Program-made: the position numbers and the translations under genes
Origin: Thauera carbonicopians
GTDB taxonomy: Bacteria; Pseudomonadota; Gammaproteobacteria; Burkholderiales; Rhodocyclaceae
Assembly (NCBI RefSeq): GCF_025699485.1
Contig: NZ_JANUXN010000001.1
Span: forward strand, 372,001 to 436,000
Direction: 5' to 3'
Length of the DNA: 64,000 nucleotides
In this document: positions 34,327 to 44,225 of the stretch, one piece after another
Layout of the letters: every line of letters begins with the position of its first letter
How positions within the stretch are numbered: position 1 is the stretch's first letter
The notes under the pieces: model-generated
Database searches by the model: none
Told to the model about the DNA's origin: nothing
Seen by the model: the letters and a program-made list of their open reading frames with translations, nothing else

Positions 34327-34764
34327 ATGTTCGAAAAGATACTCATCCTTTGCACGGGCAACATCTGCCGCAGTCCATTGGCCGAAGCCCTTCTCCGCGA
34401 CCGCGCACAGGCGCAGGACAAGAAGGTTCTCGTTCGTTCCGCCGGCATTGGCGCTCTCGTCGATCACGGTGCCGACCAGACTACCCAGCAGGTGGCCGGC
34501 CTGCACCAGATCGATCTTGGTGGCCATCGGGCACAACAGCTCAACCTCGAGTTGACGCGCTGGGCCGATCTCATTCTCGGCATGGAAAAGCATCATCTCG
34601 ACTACACGAACGACCTCGATCCAACCACGCGCGGCAAGACCTTCCTGCTCGGCCACTGGAGCAAGGCCGAAGTGCCCGACCCCTATCGCAAGCCGCAGGA
34701 AGCCCACCAGCTGGCTTATGACATCATTGCCGAAGCCGTCGAGCAATGGATCGCCAGGATTTGA
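34327..34764 (+). CDS. Low-molecular-weight protein-tyrosine phosphatase (Wzb-like)
   Basis: The 145-aa phosphatase has the P-loop LCTGNICRSPLAE (CX5R at about residues 9-15) and the general acid in VPDPYRK. In exopolysaccharide systems such an enzyme (Wzb) dephosphorylates the Tyr-rich tail of the Wzc kinase. A Wzc-like kinase with a Tyr cluster is encoded at 44226-46475, and this gene lies just outside the polysaccharide operon on the other strand. So it is a fair candidate for the Wzb partner. Confidence 0.92.
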   Translation: MFEKILILCTGNICRSPLAEALLRDRAQAQDKKVLVRSAGIGALVDHGADQTTQQVAGLHQIDLGGHRAQQLNLELTRWADLILGMEKHHLDYTNDLDPTTRGKTFLLGHWSKAEVPDPYRKPQEAHQLAYDIIAEAVEQWIARI

Positions 34765-34800
34765 TGCTGTCCCCTTCCCCAACCTTCCTGGAGCCCTCTC

Positions 34801-35523
34801 ATGTCTGAAACACGAATCGGCCTGCTTCCTGCCCTGCTGCTCGCCGGCGGTGTTGCATTTGCAGGCTTTCAGGTAGGAAAGGGGATCGAGCACTTCAGGA
34901 TGGCCGATCGCAGCATCACCGTGAAAGGCCTTGCCGAACGTGACGTAAAAAGCGATTTCGCGGTATGGACCCTGAGTTTCCGCCGTGCGGCAGATGAGTT
35001 CGGCACCGTTCAACGAGCGCTGACCACGGATCGCGAGCAGATCGTGTCCTTCCTGCACAGCCAGGGGTTCGAGGATGCGGAGATCGAGATACGTCCGCTG
35101 CAGGTGCAGGATCTTCTCGCACGCGAATATGGTCCCGAGCGTGTCGCCCTGCGTTTCAACGGCCAGGGGCAAGTCACGGTGAAGTCTGCTCGGGTCGATG
35201 CCGTCGCCGCCGCCTCGAACAAGGTCGACCCCTTGATTGCTGCCGGCATCCAGCTCGGCGGAGATGGCCAGGGGGAATGGCCGCGCTATCAATTGCGCGG
35301 CTTCAACGACATCAAGCCCCTGTTGCTGGAAGAAGCTACACGCAGCGCACGCGAGCAGGCCGGCAAGTTCGCGGCCGATGCCGGCGCCCGTCTGGGGCCA
35401 TTGAAGAGCGCAAACCAGGGCGCCATCCGCATCCTGGACGACGACGGCAGCGACATGGACAGCTCGCGTACCATCGGCAAGCGCTTGCGCGTTGTCAGTA
35501 CGTTCGAATTCGGACTGGAATGA
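34801..35523 (+). CDS. SIMPL domain (DUF541) protein
   Basis: The 240-aa protein has an N-terminal membrane anchor or signal (LLPALLLAGGVAFAGFQVG) and a SIMPL/DUF541 domain, with the family start RSITVKGLAERDVKSDFAVW and RFNGQGQVTVKSARVD. Family members are periplasmic or envelope-associated and poorly understood; some affect oxidative stress or outer-membrane integrity. It lies 36 bases after the phosphatase gene and may share its transcript. Confidence 0.85.
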   Translation: MSETRIGLLPALLLAGGVAFAGFQVGKGIEHFRMADRSITVKGLAERDVKSDFAVWTLSFRRAADEFGTVQRALTTDREQIVSFLHSQGFEDAEIEIRPLQVQDLLAREYGPERVALRFNGQGQVTVKSARVDAVAAASNKVDPLIAAGIQLGGDGQGEWPRYQLRGFNDIKPLLLEEATRSAREQAGKFAADAGARLGPLKSANQGAIRILDDDGSDMDSSRTIGKRLRVVSTFEFGLE

Positions 35524-35539
35524 AGGGGAAGCCGAGTCC

Positions 35540-35570
35540 AGCCAGCGGGTCTGGTTTTGGCCCGCTGGCT
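35540..35570. terminator. Inverted repeat between convergent SIMPL and ugd genes
   Basis: AGCCAGCGGG (35540-35549) and CCCGCTGGCT (35561-35570) form a 10-bp stem with an 11-base loop. It lies between two convergent genes, the usual place for a shared terminator, but there is no T-run on either side, so efficiency is doubtful. Confidence 0.5.
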
Positions 35571-35587
35571 CCTTCACTCAACGCCTG

Positions 35588-36916
35588 TCAGGCGCGCCCC
35601 ACGCTGTAATACGACCACCCATCTTCGCGAAGACGCGTAGGCGAATACAGATTCCGCCCGTCAACCACGACTTTCTCTTTCAGACGGTTCTGCATCTCAT
35701 CAAAGTCGGGCGCACGGAATTGCTGCCATTCAGTGCAGATGCAAAGTGCGTCAGCGCCCTCGAGTGCAGCGTACTTGTCGCGAGCAAGCTGCAAATCGTC
35801 TCTGGTTCCGTAAATGCGTCTAGTCTCTTCCATCGCCACTGGATCGAACGCATGGACCTGTGCACCAGCAGCCCACAGAGCCTCGATGAGCGTCCGGCTG
35901 GGGGCTTCACGCATGTCGTCCGTGTTCGGCTTGAAGGCGAGCCCCCAGATGGCAATCTTCTTACCTGCCAATCCCTCGACCCCACTGAAGTGTCGCGCAA
36001 GCTTGGAGAACAATACGCCTTTCTGGCGGTTGTTCACCGTTTCCACCGCCTTGAGCAATGGTGCTTCGTAGCCGATCTGATCTGCCGTGCGGCCCAGGGC
36101 CTGTACGTCCTTGGGGAAGCAGCTGCCCCCGTAACCGCAACCAGGGTAGATGAAGTGATAGCCGATGCGTGGATCCGAACCGATGCCCTTGCGCACCTCT
36201 TCGATGTTGGCGCCCAGGATTTCGGCCATGTTGGCCAGCTCATTCATGAAGCTGATCTTGGTGGCGAGCATTGCATTGGCGGCGTACTTGGTGAGCTCCG
36301 CGCTGCGAACATCCATGAACATCGTTCGTTCATGATTGCGATTGAAAGGCTCGTACAGCTCGTGCATCAGTTCGCGCGCCTTCTCGGATTCTGTGCCGAT
36401 GATGATACGGTCAGGTTTCAGGAAGTCGCCCACCGCCGCACCTTCCTTGAGAAACTCAGGATTCGACACAACATCGAAGGGAAGGTCCACAGTGCGTTCG
36501 GCAAGAACTGTGGTTATTCGCTCGCACACCTTGTCGGCAGTGCCTACCGGTACGGTCGATTTGTTGATGACGACCTTGTAGCCCTGCATATGGCGGGCAA
36601 TGCTTTCGGCTACGGCAAGCACGTATTGCAGATCGGCCGAGCCATCCTCGTCCGGCGGCGTGCCCACTGCGATGAACTGTACCTGTGCGTGGGCGACGCC
36701 CCGTGCAACATCTGTGGTGAAGGCCAGCCGCCCTTCGGCGACGTTGCGTGCAACGATGGCCTCCAGGCCTGGCTCCCAAATCGGCAACTGCCCTTGATTG
36801 AGTCGATCGATCTTTCCTTGGTCGATATCGAGGCAGACAACATTGTGACCGACTTCTGCCAGGCATGCACCGGTCACCAAGCCCACATAGCCCGTTCCAA
36901 AGATAGATAGTTTCAA
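35588..36916 (-). CDS. ugd: UDP-glucose 6-dehydrogenase
   Basis: Ugd oxidises UDP-glucose twice with NAD to UDP-glucuronic acid. The 442-aa protein has the N-terminal NAD fold [28 protein letters not shown]-like stretch ([10 protein letters not shown]), and the catalytic Cys266 in [10 protein letters not shown]. The last gene of the leftward exopolysaccharide operon; its product should supply the uronic acid for the polymer. Codon and base composition return to the chromosomal GC-rich level here. Confidence 0.95.
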   Translation of the reverse strand: MKLSIFGTGYVGLVTGACLAEVGHNVVCLDIDQGKIDRLNQGQLPIWEPGLEAIVARNVAEGRLAFTTDVARGVAHAQVQFIAVGTPPDEDGSADLQYVLAVAESIARHMQGYKVVINKSTVPVGTADKVCERITTVLAERTVDLPFDVVSNPEFLKEGAAVGDFLKPDRIIIGTESEKARELMHELYEPFNRNHERTMFMDVRSAELTKYAANAMLATKISFMNELANMAEILGANIEEVRKGIGSDPRIGYHFIYPGCGYGGSCFPKDVQALGRTADQIGYEAPLLKAVETVNNRQKGVLFSKLARHFSGVEGLAGKKIAIWGLAFKPNTDDMREAPSRTLIEALWAAGAQVHAFDPVAMEETRRIYGTRDDLQLARDKYAALEGADALCICTEWQQFRAPDFDEMQNRLKEKVVVDGRNLYSPTRLREDGWSYYSVGRA

Positions 36917-36955
36917 AATATTCTCCTTAAAAGATGTAAAAGGCGCATGAGCGAA

Positions 36956-37816
36956 TCAAGCCATCATGAGATGTGCCAGTTCTGCGTCGAACTGGGCTGG
37001 CGCGAACGCAAGATTCCCGTTTGCAGGTAGAAAGGTCAGTTCGCCGAAGAAAATTCGATCCTTGACGATGTAAAAATCCACCCTAACGAAGCGAAAAGGT
37101 TTCGACAATGCTTGCGCAAGCCCGACCATTTCGTCCAGCTTCCTGGGGCGCTCGACGTCTGCGCCACCTGGAAACCCTACCCTGCTTATCTCCAGCCTAT
37201 TCCACTCAGAGTCGTAGTAAGCCTGCCTGAGAACACCTTGATCCCTGTCCGAGATCACTTGAATCATTTTTACGGAGCCATAGAAGCAGTAGACCTTGTA
37301 GTCCAGTAGTGATGCACGAACGCCATCGTCAAGAAATTTTTCGGCGAAAACCCTATTCCTTACCGCTTGGTACTGAGGTTCGCGAGTCAGCCGGTAATAA
37401 TCCGACCGCAGCCATTCCCTGGCCATCGCCCTGATCTCGGACTCCCGTACTTTGCTCTTGTCCGTGACGATGAAGTTCGAGCCGGAACCGTTGTTGAGCT
37501 TCAAGACGAAGCGATCGGGCAAGGCGTCCAGCTTGATGGACTCCGCGTCATCATAGACTTCGATGATGTCGTTCAGATATTCCTGCCCGATGGTGCGGGA
37601 GATGAAGTTCCTCACCTCGATCTTGTCGACATAGTCAGGAAATCTCTGGAGCCCCCCATGGAGCTTGTACCAATACATGGCCTCCGCAAGCGTCCCAGGG
37701 TTAGATACATTCGGAAACCTGCGAAACTTGGCCCAGAAAACAAGATAGCAATAAGCCTTGTCCGGGAGCCAGAAAAAAAACAGGGAAAATCCTCGTTTGA
37801 AAAAACTCTTCAGCAC
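36956..37816 (-). CDS. TupA-like ATP-grasp protein
   Basis: The 286-aa protein fits the TupA-like ATP-grasp family, once listed as glycosyltransferases. It has the family start on YLVFWAKFRRFPNVSNPGTL, the ATP-binding FVLKLNNGSGSNFIVTDKS, VFAEKFLDDG, and the C-terminal RVDFYIVKDRIFFGELTF. TupA of alkaliphilic Bacillus works on teichuronopeptide, a polymer of glutamate and glucuronate. Next to ugd, this suggests that an amino acid is joined to a uronic acid of the polysaccharide. The gene is clearly AT-richer than the chromosome. Confidence 0.82.
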   Translation of the reverse strand: MLKSFFKRGFSLFFFWLPDKAYCYLVFWAKFRRFPNVSNPGTLAEAMYWYKLHGGLQRFPDYVDKIEVRNFISRTIGQEYLNDIIEVYDDAESIKLDALPDRFVLKLNNGSGSNFIVTDKSKVRESEIRAMAREWLRSDYYRLTREPQYQAVRNRVFAEKFLDDGVRASLLDYKVYCFYGSVKMIQVISDRDQGVLRQAYYDSEWNRLEISRVGFPGGADVERPRKLDEMVGLAQALSKPFRFVRVDFYIVKDRIFFGELTFLPANGNLAFAPAQFDAELAHLMMA

Positions 37817-37831
37817 CGATCAAACCTCGAA

Positions 37832-39064
37832 TCAAAAGACGGAAAAAACTTTCTGGCGAACGACGAGCATCAATCCTGCTGCCACCACCTCCCCTGCACT
37901 CATGGCAACCACGATCAATGTCGGGCTGAACCCGTTGATTCCCATGATGAGGACAATGAGGGCGTATACGGCCGCCCCGGCCAAGATGGAGAAAAGATTC
38001 TCCCTGTAGCGATCGGCAACCTGCAGAACGAGGGAAAACGCTGTTCGACTCAGCCTGAGGAGCAGGACGGCACCAAAAACGAGCAGGAGTGCCGTCAGGT
38101 CGCCTCTGTTCCCCCCGCCAACCGTCATGGAGTCAGGTATGAATGGATACAGGAAATATCCGGCCACTCCATTCAGGACAATCAATGTGGAAAAACCTGC
38201 GATATAGATGAACGTGAATTTATCGATCGCCGTGCGATTCTTCTTTTGCAGAATATTGAATAGCCGGGGTCTGATCAGTGGCGTTAGCGTAGAGTAGGCG
38301 AGCACCGCGGGCCTGTACAGCAGATAGGCAAACGCTACGGGCGCATATGCTGCCGCTCCATATAGGAAGGTGATGATGTAAGCATATGAGTTATTCAGGA
38401 CGTCGGTACATACTGCTGCTAGGCACGCATAACCTCCTCTTTTCTTGAAGCCGGCCCGGAACGGTTCAAGTCCGGCCGTGAATTGCTCCGTGAAATAAGA
38501 TCCCCATGTCCTGAATCCCAGGAAGGTCAGCGACAATATGTTTGCTGCAATAAGACAGAATCCGATGAACTCCAGTGAGAAGAATCCTGAAAAATAGACG
38601 ATGCCAACGAGGCTCAGGGAGGAAACGGAGAAAAAAGTATCCGAGCGGCCGACGTAATCATTCTCTCCCGCAATGTTCATGAAGGATCTGATGTACCATC
38701 TGAACACGCCAAGACCGGTTGCCATGCCATAAGCTGCGGCCGCAAAAACGTTCGAAGACGAAATGTATACGATGACCCCCTGCACCAAAACGGCAAGAAA
38801 GGAGTATATGGTGTTGGCAAGAAAATATGATTTTATTCCTTTGTCACGCTCCTCTTCGTTTTCAGACCATAAGTTGAGGACTGAGGTCGATAGAATTGCG
38901 GTCGACGCAGAAAGCGAGAAAGTCCACGTCAGCTGGTACAAAGAGAAAACGGCAAATGCTTCAGCCCCGACCTCCTTCAGCAGGAGCAAGGCAATGACAA
39001 GGCTTGAAATTGCGACGGCAACTCCGCCACTCAAGAAACTCAACAGCTTTCGATAGGTCAGCAC
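37832..39064 (-). CDS. Polysaccharide flippase (Wzx-like)
   Basis: The 410-aa protein has about 12 hydrophobic segments from start to end and the Wzx/MATE-like N-terminus (SFLSGGVAVAISSLVIALLL). It should flip the lipid-linked repeat unit to the periplasm. The start is GTG. It lies between the polymerase and the ATP-grasp gene, all leftward. Sequence is much AT-richer than the flanks, indicating recent transfer. No motif separates Wzx from related exporters; the neighbours decide. Confidence 0.8.
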   Translation of the reverse strand: MLTYRKLLSFLSGGVAVAISSLVIALLLLKEVGAEAFAVFSLYQLTWTFSLSASTAILSTSVLNLWSENEEERDKGIKSYFLANTIYSFLAVLVQGVIVYISSSNVFAAAAYGMATGLGVFRWYIRSFMNIAGENDYVGRSDTFFSVSSLSLVGIVYFSGFFSLEFIGFCLIAANILSLTFLGFRTWGSYFTEQFTAGLEPFRAGFKKRGGYACLAAVCTDVLNNSYAYIITFLYGAAAYAPVAFAYLLYRPAVLAYSTLTPLIRPRLFNILQKKNRTAIDKFTFIYIAGFSTLIVLNGVAGYFLYPFIPDSMTVGGGNRGDLTALLLVFGAVLLLRLSRTAFSLVLQVADRYRENLFSILAGAAVYALIVLIMGINGFSPTLIVVAMSAGEVVAAGLMLVVRQKVFSVF

Positions 39065-39077
39065 AAATCACTCGCTA

Positions 39078-40250
39078 TCAGAAATTGCCATTTTTTACTG
39101 CTTCGCTACCATATCCATCCTGCCCCGCACTTTCCTCATCGGAGTTTTTCGTGAATAGCAACGCTAGTGCGAGAGCGGAGAAAATGCTGTTGAACGAAGA
39201 GACGGACAGGCCGGAAATTATCAGGACGAGAGCGACGCAGAGGACGTCGCGAAGCGAGCCGCCTGCCTTTCGTATCCCGAGCAGCACAAATGCATTCAAG
39301 AACACAAATCCGATCAGGCCGTGGTCGAAAATCACCCTGAGTATGTATGAATGAAGGATCACCGAGTAGCACAGCGTCGAATCACCTGAGAAGCTGAAGA
39401 GCCCCGAATAAAAAGACAGCAGATCACACGACCCCGCACTCAGCGGAGTAATTCGCGGAGCTCCAAAAATGTAGCCCAGCGCTCCGTAATTCTGCATCTC
39501 ATGGAGAAATACCATCAGGAATCTGAAGCGATCGATATTCTCAAAGCCGTCCTGCGTACGGGAAAGGAACAACTCATACCCTACCGCAGCAATGGCGAAC
39601 GTCGCTGCCATGGCTGCGGTTGTCCGAACGTTCCATTCCCGAATGAAGGTGAAAACATAAACGGCGCCTACTGCGAGAATGGCGCTCCGCGAGCCGGAAA
39701 GGAAGACAATCGCGAAAAGGGGAATGAATGCGATGAAGCTGTTCTTGAAGCAATGACGAAGGCGATAGTAGAGAAGTATTATGAAAACCAGTTCGAAGTT
39801 GTTCTCGACGAAAAGCCCTGGCCTCAAACGCATCTTCGCGTCCAATCCCAGTAGAATGGAATAACCATATTTTATTGCGAAAGCTCCCAGCAACACCCAG
39901 TAGAAGGCTATGAGAGAGTCCCGGGAGCAAAGCCTCTTGCCTATGAAGAGGCTCAGGATACATACATAGAGAAACGCCTTATATGCAAGCAGGAAGTCCA
40001 GCGCATGGATGTCACGGAAGCCTATGCTCCATATGGCCGAGATGATGACGTACGCGAGTGTTGCATAGACGAACGATGATGCACTCCGTAGCAGTTCTCC
40101 GGCCATGAGGCATGCCATGAGAAAAAAGGCGAGCTCAAGAATCCCATTTGATGGGAGTAAATTGTACTTGTATGGCGAAAGAATTCCGGTCAATGCCAGA
40201 AAGAGCATTGGGAAGTAGAGCAAGAACTGCAGCAGCCTGTTCTTTGTCAT
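39078..40250 (-). CDS. O-antigen polymerase/ligase-like membrane protein (Wzy-like)
   Basis: The roughly 390-aa protein has about 10 membrane segments and a longer periplasmic loop in the second half (about 270-310), the usual topology of Wzy polymerases and WaaL ligases. In an operon with Wzx, Wza and Wzc, polymerase is the natural role. I start at the ATG at 40250 (MTKNRLLQFLLYFP); upstream in-frame sequence does not look like part of the protein. AT-rich like its neighbours. Confidence 0.8.
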   Translation of the reverse strand: MTKNRLLQFLLYFPMLFLALTGILSPYKYNLLPSNGILELAFFLMACLMAGELLRSASSFVYATLAYVIISAIWSIGFRDIHALDFLLAYKAFLYVCILSLFIGKRLCSRDSLIAFYWVLLGAFAIKYGYSILLGLDAKMRLRPGLFVENNFELVFIILLYYRLRHCFKNSFIAFIPLFAIVFLSGSRSAILAVGAVYVFTFIREWNVRTTAAMAATFAIAAVGYELFLSRTQDGFENIDRFRFLMVFLHEMQNYGALGYIFGAPRITPLSAGSCDLLSFYSGLFSFSGDSTLCYSVILHSYILRVIFDHGLIGFVFLNAFVLLGIRKAGGSLRDVLCVALVLIISGLSVSSFNSIFSALALALLFTKNSDEESAGQDGYGSEAVKNGNF

Positions 40251-40367
40251 GCCTTGGAGCCTTGGTCTTCGCACATGGGCGAGTGGGCTACTGCCACGCA
40301 AAAAAGGAATCTATTGCATGAAATGCCTGATCCGGAATGTCGATTTGCAGCGCGACTCATTCTGCAG

Positions 40368-41138
40368 TCATTTTGATGCGGTCAGCATTATGTAAATGGC
40401 GTGAGAATTGGTCACGACATTTCTTTTTATCAACCTCTTGGGGTCCAGCATCATGCGGTGCAGCCACTCAAGGCCTGCACTCTGCATCCAGAGCGGAGCG
40501 CGACGATTCTTTCCCGAGAGAAAATCGAACAGTCCGCCGCATGTCTTGATCCAGCCCACTCCTTTTAGCTTTTCTATGTTCCGGATGCAGAAAATTTGCT
40601 CTTTGGGTTTGCCCAAGCCTACCCACAAGACATCAGCGCCCGAACGAACGATCTCCCGGCATATTTCATCCTCTTCGGAAGAGTCGAAATATCCATGCCG
40701 ATGTCCGGCAATCTTCAGTTCTGGATAGAGGCGCCTGATCGTATCGATGGATTTGTTGTTCTGTTCGGCACTCGCGCCCAGGATGTAGAAGCTGAGCCCT
40801 TCCCTTTGAGCCCGCTTTGCTGCATCGTGAAAAAAATCCGTCGTCGCAATGCGTTCAGGAAGAGCGGTGTCAGACAAATATCTGGAGGCGAATACCAGGG
40901 ATTGACCATCTGCTTGGATGTAGTCGGCTTCGGTCATTGCCCTCTCGAAAACCTTGTCGGTCCGTGTCAGGGAAAGCGCTTGTGCATTCATTGAGAATGC
41001 AAGCTTCGGCAAAAGACTGCCAGACGAATTCCTTGCCGCGATGCAGTCGTCCAGCATGATCTGGGCGAATTGCTCTCGCGTAACGGCGATGTGGGGCCAT
41101 CCGCCAATGCGGCTGAAGCTATGGTGTAAGTTGCTCAT
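40368..41138 (-). CDS. WecG/TagA/CpsF-family glycosyltransferase
   Basis: The 256-aa GT26 enzyme should add the second sugar to an undecaprenyl-linked GlcNAc. Motifs: EADYIQADGQSLVFASR, SFYILGASAEQNNKSI, LWVGLGKPKEQIF and KTCGGLFDFLSGKNRRAP. In enterobacterial common antigen WecG adds ManNAcA, in teichoic acid TagA adds ManNAc. The start at 41138 is favoured over an upstream in-frame start. It is the only recognisable glycosyltransferase in this operon besides the initiating enzyme. Confidence 0.88.
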   Translation of the reverse strand: MSNLHHSFSRIGGWPHIAVTREQFAQIMLDDCIAARNSSGSLLPKLAFSMNAQALSLTRTDKVFERAMTEADYIQADGQSLVFASRYLSDTALPERIATTDFFHDAAKRAQREGLSFYILGASAEQNNKSIDTIRRLYPELKIAGHRHGYFDSSEEDEICREIVRSGADVLWVGLGKPKEQIFCIRNIEKLKGVGWIKTCGGLFDFLSGKNRRAPLWMQSAGLEWLHRMMLDPKRLIKRNVVTNSHAIYIMLTASK

Positions 41139-41212
41139 GATACAAAATCGGCAAATAATCGGAGCGGCCTCGTTGTCGGCCGGAATGGGAAGTGTTGGCA
41201 GTCGGTGCCACC

Positions 41213-42496
41213 TCACAGGCGCAGATCCGCCGCATCGCGCGGCAGCACATACTTCAGGTCGTACAGCACATGCTGGCGCTTGCCCAACGCGCGGATGCCC
41301 TGGTCGCTGAGCGTCTTGAACTGGTCGTGGGCCACGGCGACGACGATGGCGTCGTAAGTGCCCGGCGCCGGAATCTGGATCGGCGTGATGCCGTACTCAT
41401 GCTCCGCTTCGGCTGGATCCACCCAGGGGTCGTACACGTCGGCCGCCATGCCGTACTCCCCCAGTTCCTTGACGATGTCCACGACCCGCGTGTTGCGCAG
41501 GTCCGGGCAGTTCTCCTTGAAGGTCAGGCCCATGATCAGGATCTTCGCGCCTTCGACCTGGATGCGCCGCTTGAGCATCGCCTTGACCAACTGCGACACC
41601 ACGTAGGCGCCCATGCCGTCGTTGAGCCGGCGGCCGGCCAGGATGATCTCCGGGTGGTAGCCGATCGCCTGCGCCTTGTGGGTGAGGTAGTACGGATCCA
41701 CGCCGATGCAGTGCCCGCCGACCAGGCCCGGACGGAACGGCAGGAAGTTCCACTTGCTGCCAGCGGCTTTGAGCACCGCCTCGGTGTCGATGCCCATGCG
41801 GTTGAAGATGATGGCCAGCTCGTTGATCAGCGCGATGTTGACGTCGCGCTGGGTGTTCTCGATGACCTTGGCCGCTTCGGCCACCTTGATGCTTTCGGCC
41901 TTGTGGGTGCCGGCGACGATGATCTGGCGGTACAGCGCATCGACCAGGTCGGCGACCTCGGGCGTGGAGCCGGAGGTGACCTTGCGGATGGTGGAGACGC
42001 GGTGCTCCTTGTCGCCCGGATTGATGCGCTCGGGGCTGTAGCCGGCGTAGAAATCGACGTTGAAGCGCAGCCCGGAATGTTGCTCCAGCACCGGCACGCA
42101 GTCTTCCTCGGTGGCGCCGGGATAGACGGTGGATTCGTAGATGACGATGTCGCCCTTCTTGAGCACCTTGCCGATGGTCTCGCTGGCCTTGACCAGCGGT
42201 GTCAGGTCCGGCTGCTTGTGCTCGTCGATCGGCGTCGGCACGGTGACGATGAAGACATTGCAGGCGGCCAGGTCCTGCACATCGGCGCTGTAACGCAGCC
42301 CCGTGGCTTCGCGCAGCTCTTCGTCCGAGACTTCGAGCGTGGCGTCGTGGCCACCCTTGAGTGCGTCGATGCGTGCCTGATTGATGTCGAAGCCGAGCAC
42401 GTCGCGCTGCTTGGCGAATTCCACCGCCAGCGGCAGGCCGACGTAGCCCAGGCCGATGACGGCGAGCTTGATCTGATCGAGGGTTTGGACAGTCAT
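41213..42496 (-). CDS. Nucleotide-sugar dehydrogenase, TviB/WbpO type
   Basis: The 427-aa enzyme oxidises a UDP-N-acetylhexosamine to the uronic acid (UDP-GlcNAcA, UDP-GalNAcA or UDP-ManNAcA). It has the NAD fold [31 protein letters not shown], the [15 protein letters not shown] catalytic motif with Cys263, and a C-terminal [15 protein letters not shown]. The set is close to Salmonella TviB of the Vi antigen. The start at 42496 gives the normal family N-terminus. With Ugd it implies two different uronic acids in the polymer. Confidence 0.9.
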   Translation of the reverse strand: MTVQTLDQIKLAVIGLGYVGLPLAVEFAKQRDVLGFDINQARIDALKGGHDATLEVSDEELREATGLRYSADVQDLAACNVFIVTVPTPIDEHKQPDLTPLVKASETIGKVLKKGDIVIYESTVYPGATEEDCVPVLEQHSGLRFNVDFYAGYSPERINPGDKEHRVSTIRKVTSGSTPEVADLVDALYRQIIVAGTHKAESIKVAEAAKVIENTQRDVNIALINELAIIFNRMGIDTEAVLKAAGSKWNFLPFRPGLVGGHCIGVDPYYLTHKAQAIGYHPEIILAGRRLNDGMGAYVVSQLVKAMLKRRIQVEGAKILIMGLTFKENCPDLRNTRVVDIVKELGEYGMAADVYDPWVDPAEAEHEYGITPIQIPAPGTYDAIVVAVAHDQFKTLSDQGIRALGKRQHVLYDLKYVLPRDAADLRL

Positions 42497-42527
42497 GATG
42501 GTTGAGACTTCGCGTATATGAAAAAAA

Positions 42528-44096
42528 TCAGTGTCTTGCAATCAGAGTGTCGGGGGCGCCGACGGGCTCCTCACCTTCCGTGTTCTTGTGCTTGACGTCC
42601 TGATCGAGGATTCGGCCATGATCGACGTAAGTGAAGGACTCCTCCAGCAGCTCGCGCTTGCGCTGCCGGCGGCTGCGCGCCCGCATCTCGACTGCGGGCT
42701 CATCCTGATTGATCCGACGATCGTTGAAAGGGTCTCGATGGACATAGCTGCGAATATAGACTCCGTTATAAGGATGCAGTGCTTTCCGTATCAAGCGCAG
42801 ATATTCGATTTGATGGGTCAGGGGCGCGGTTTCATCGTCAAGCATGATCTCCACCACCGCATATCGCATGCTGGGACTGCCATCGGCCTCCATGCGTTGA
42901 TACAGGCGAGTCCGGAAAGCGGTGTTGTCGCGCAGTTGAGGAGCAATCAGTTCATTGATCTGCTCGACATGCTCGAGTGCGCAGTTGCCGAAGAACACGC
43001 CGCAGTTGGCGGCAGGCGTGAGATGCAGGTAACGGTGAATACTGCGCAGTGCGGGTACGAAACGCCATGGGCGCGCCGTGACCGCGACGTATGCGGCAAA
43101 CAGGAACAGAAAGGCCATGAACATCACGCTTTCTGGCACGCCCCAGAGCAGGCCGCTGACGCCGATCCCTCCCAGCACGAGGTGCAGCAAGCCGATGGAG
43201 GTCACCACGTCCTCGACGCGAAAGCCTGCTCGTTGCAACAGGTGGTGCAGATGGTAGCGATCGGGTGTGAACGGAGACTGCCCCATCAGCACTCGGCGCA
43301 CCATGACGCTGAGCGTGTCGATGAGCGGGATGGCGAACAGCCACAGCGCGGCAACGGGACTGATCAGTGCATTCTCTCCCTGGGTCAGGCTGATGAGCAG
43401 CCATACGATCAGCAGTCCCAGCGTCATGCTGCCGTTGTCGCCCATGAAGGTACGTGCGCGGTGCTGTCGTCCATGACGCATGTTGAACCACAGAAACCCC
43501 CCCACTCCGCCCAGCAGGGCCATCGACAGCAGGTGCATCGGGCCGTCCCCGCCAAAGCCCGTCATCAGTGCGATCAACAGCAGCGTGACGCCGGCGATGG
43601 TGCCGACCAGTCCGTCGATGCCATCGACCATGTTGAGCGCGTTGATGCCGCCGATGGTGGCGAAGACGGTGAATGGCACGGCCAGAGCGCCGAGCGCGAC
43701 ATTGCCGGTAAACACCATGTTGCCCAGGCTGGTCAGCGAAATGGCGCCGCCATAAACCATGACCAGGGCAAGCACGGCCTGAACGACGAGCCGGATCCTG
43801 AAACCGAGCTTCCAACGATCGTCCACCAGCCCCACCAGGAACATCGTGCCGCCGCAAATCAGCAGCGAGATCCACGCGGTAGTTTGGGCGGGATAAAGGC
43901 TGATCAACATCACGACCGCGAGCAGCAATGCGGCCATTATTCCGAAGCCGCCGATGAAGGGGGTGACGTGCTCGTGCTGTTTGTGCTCTCCGGGGTGGTC
44001 GATCAAGCCCGCGCGCGGAGCCAGCGCAATCATTGCGCGTATGACGATGGCGGAAACCAGGATAGCCAGCGGTAGAACGATGAGCCCATGCATCAT
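42528..44096 (-). CDS. WecA-like undecaprenyl-phosphate sugar-1-phosphate transferase with long C-terminal extension
   Basis: The enzyme loads the first sugar phosphate (probably GlcNAc-1-P) on undecaprenyl phosphate and so starts repeat-unit synthesis. The membrane part (about 1-335) has the family Asp motifs [20 protein letters not shown] and FMGDNGS and the [11 protein letters not shown] loop. An extra soluble, charged domain of about 185 residues follows, ending in an Arg-rich region. E. coli WecA has about 367 residues, so the tail (522 aa in all) is unusual and may bind a partner or regulate activity. Confidence 0.88.
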   Translation of the reverse strand: MMHGLIVLPLAILVSAIVIRAMIALAPRAGLIDHPGEHKQHEHVTPFIGGFGIMAALLLAVVMLISLYPAQTTAWISLLICGGTMFLVGLVDDRWKLGFRIRLVVQAVLALVMVYGGAISLTSLGNMVFTGNVALGALAVPFTVFATIGGINALNMVDGIDGLVGTIAGVTLLLIALMTGFGGDGPMHLLSMALLGGVGGFLWFNMRHGRQHRARTFMGDNGSMTLGLLIVWLLISLTQGENALISPVAALWLFAIPLIDTLSVMVRRVLMGQSPFTPDRYHLHHLLQRAGFRVEDVVTSIGLLHLVLGGIGVSGLLWGVPESVMFMAFLFLFAAYVAVTARPWRFVPALRSIHRYLHLTPAANCGVFFGNCALEHVEQINELIAPQLRDNTAFRTRLYQRMEADGSPSMRYAVVEIMLDDETAPLTHQIEYLRLIRKALHPYNGVYIRSYVHRDPFNDRRINQDEPAVEMRARSRRQRKRELLEESFTYVDHGRILDQDVKHKNTEGEEPVGAPDTLIARH

Positions 44097-44225
44097 GAGA
44101 GCCTCCTTTTTTGAAGTCGAACATGCCCGGCGAGGCGACGTCGGGGTGCGCGCTCGAGAAGCTGAGGTGCCGTCAGGCGGGCGCCTGCAGATTGGGGGCG
44201 CCCGTGTGGAGTGCTTGCCTGGTGG

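Noticed and set aside
35540-35570. Confident terminator between SIMPL and ugd genes
   Set aside because: The stem is strong but neither strand has a T-run, so it is listed only as a weak terminator.
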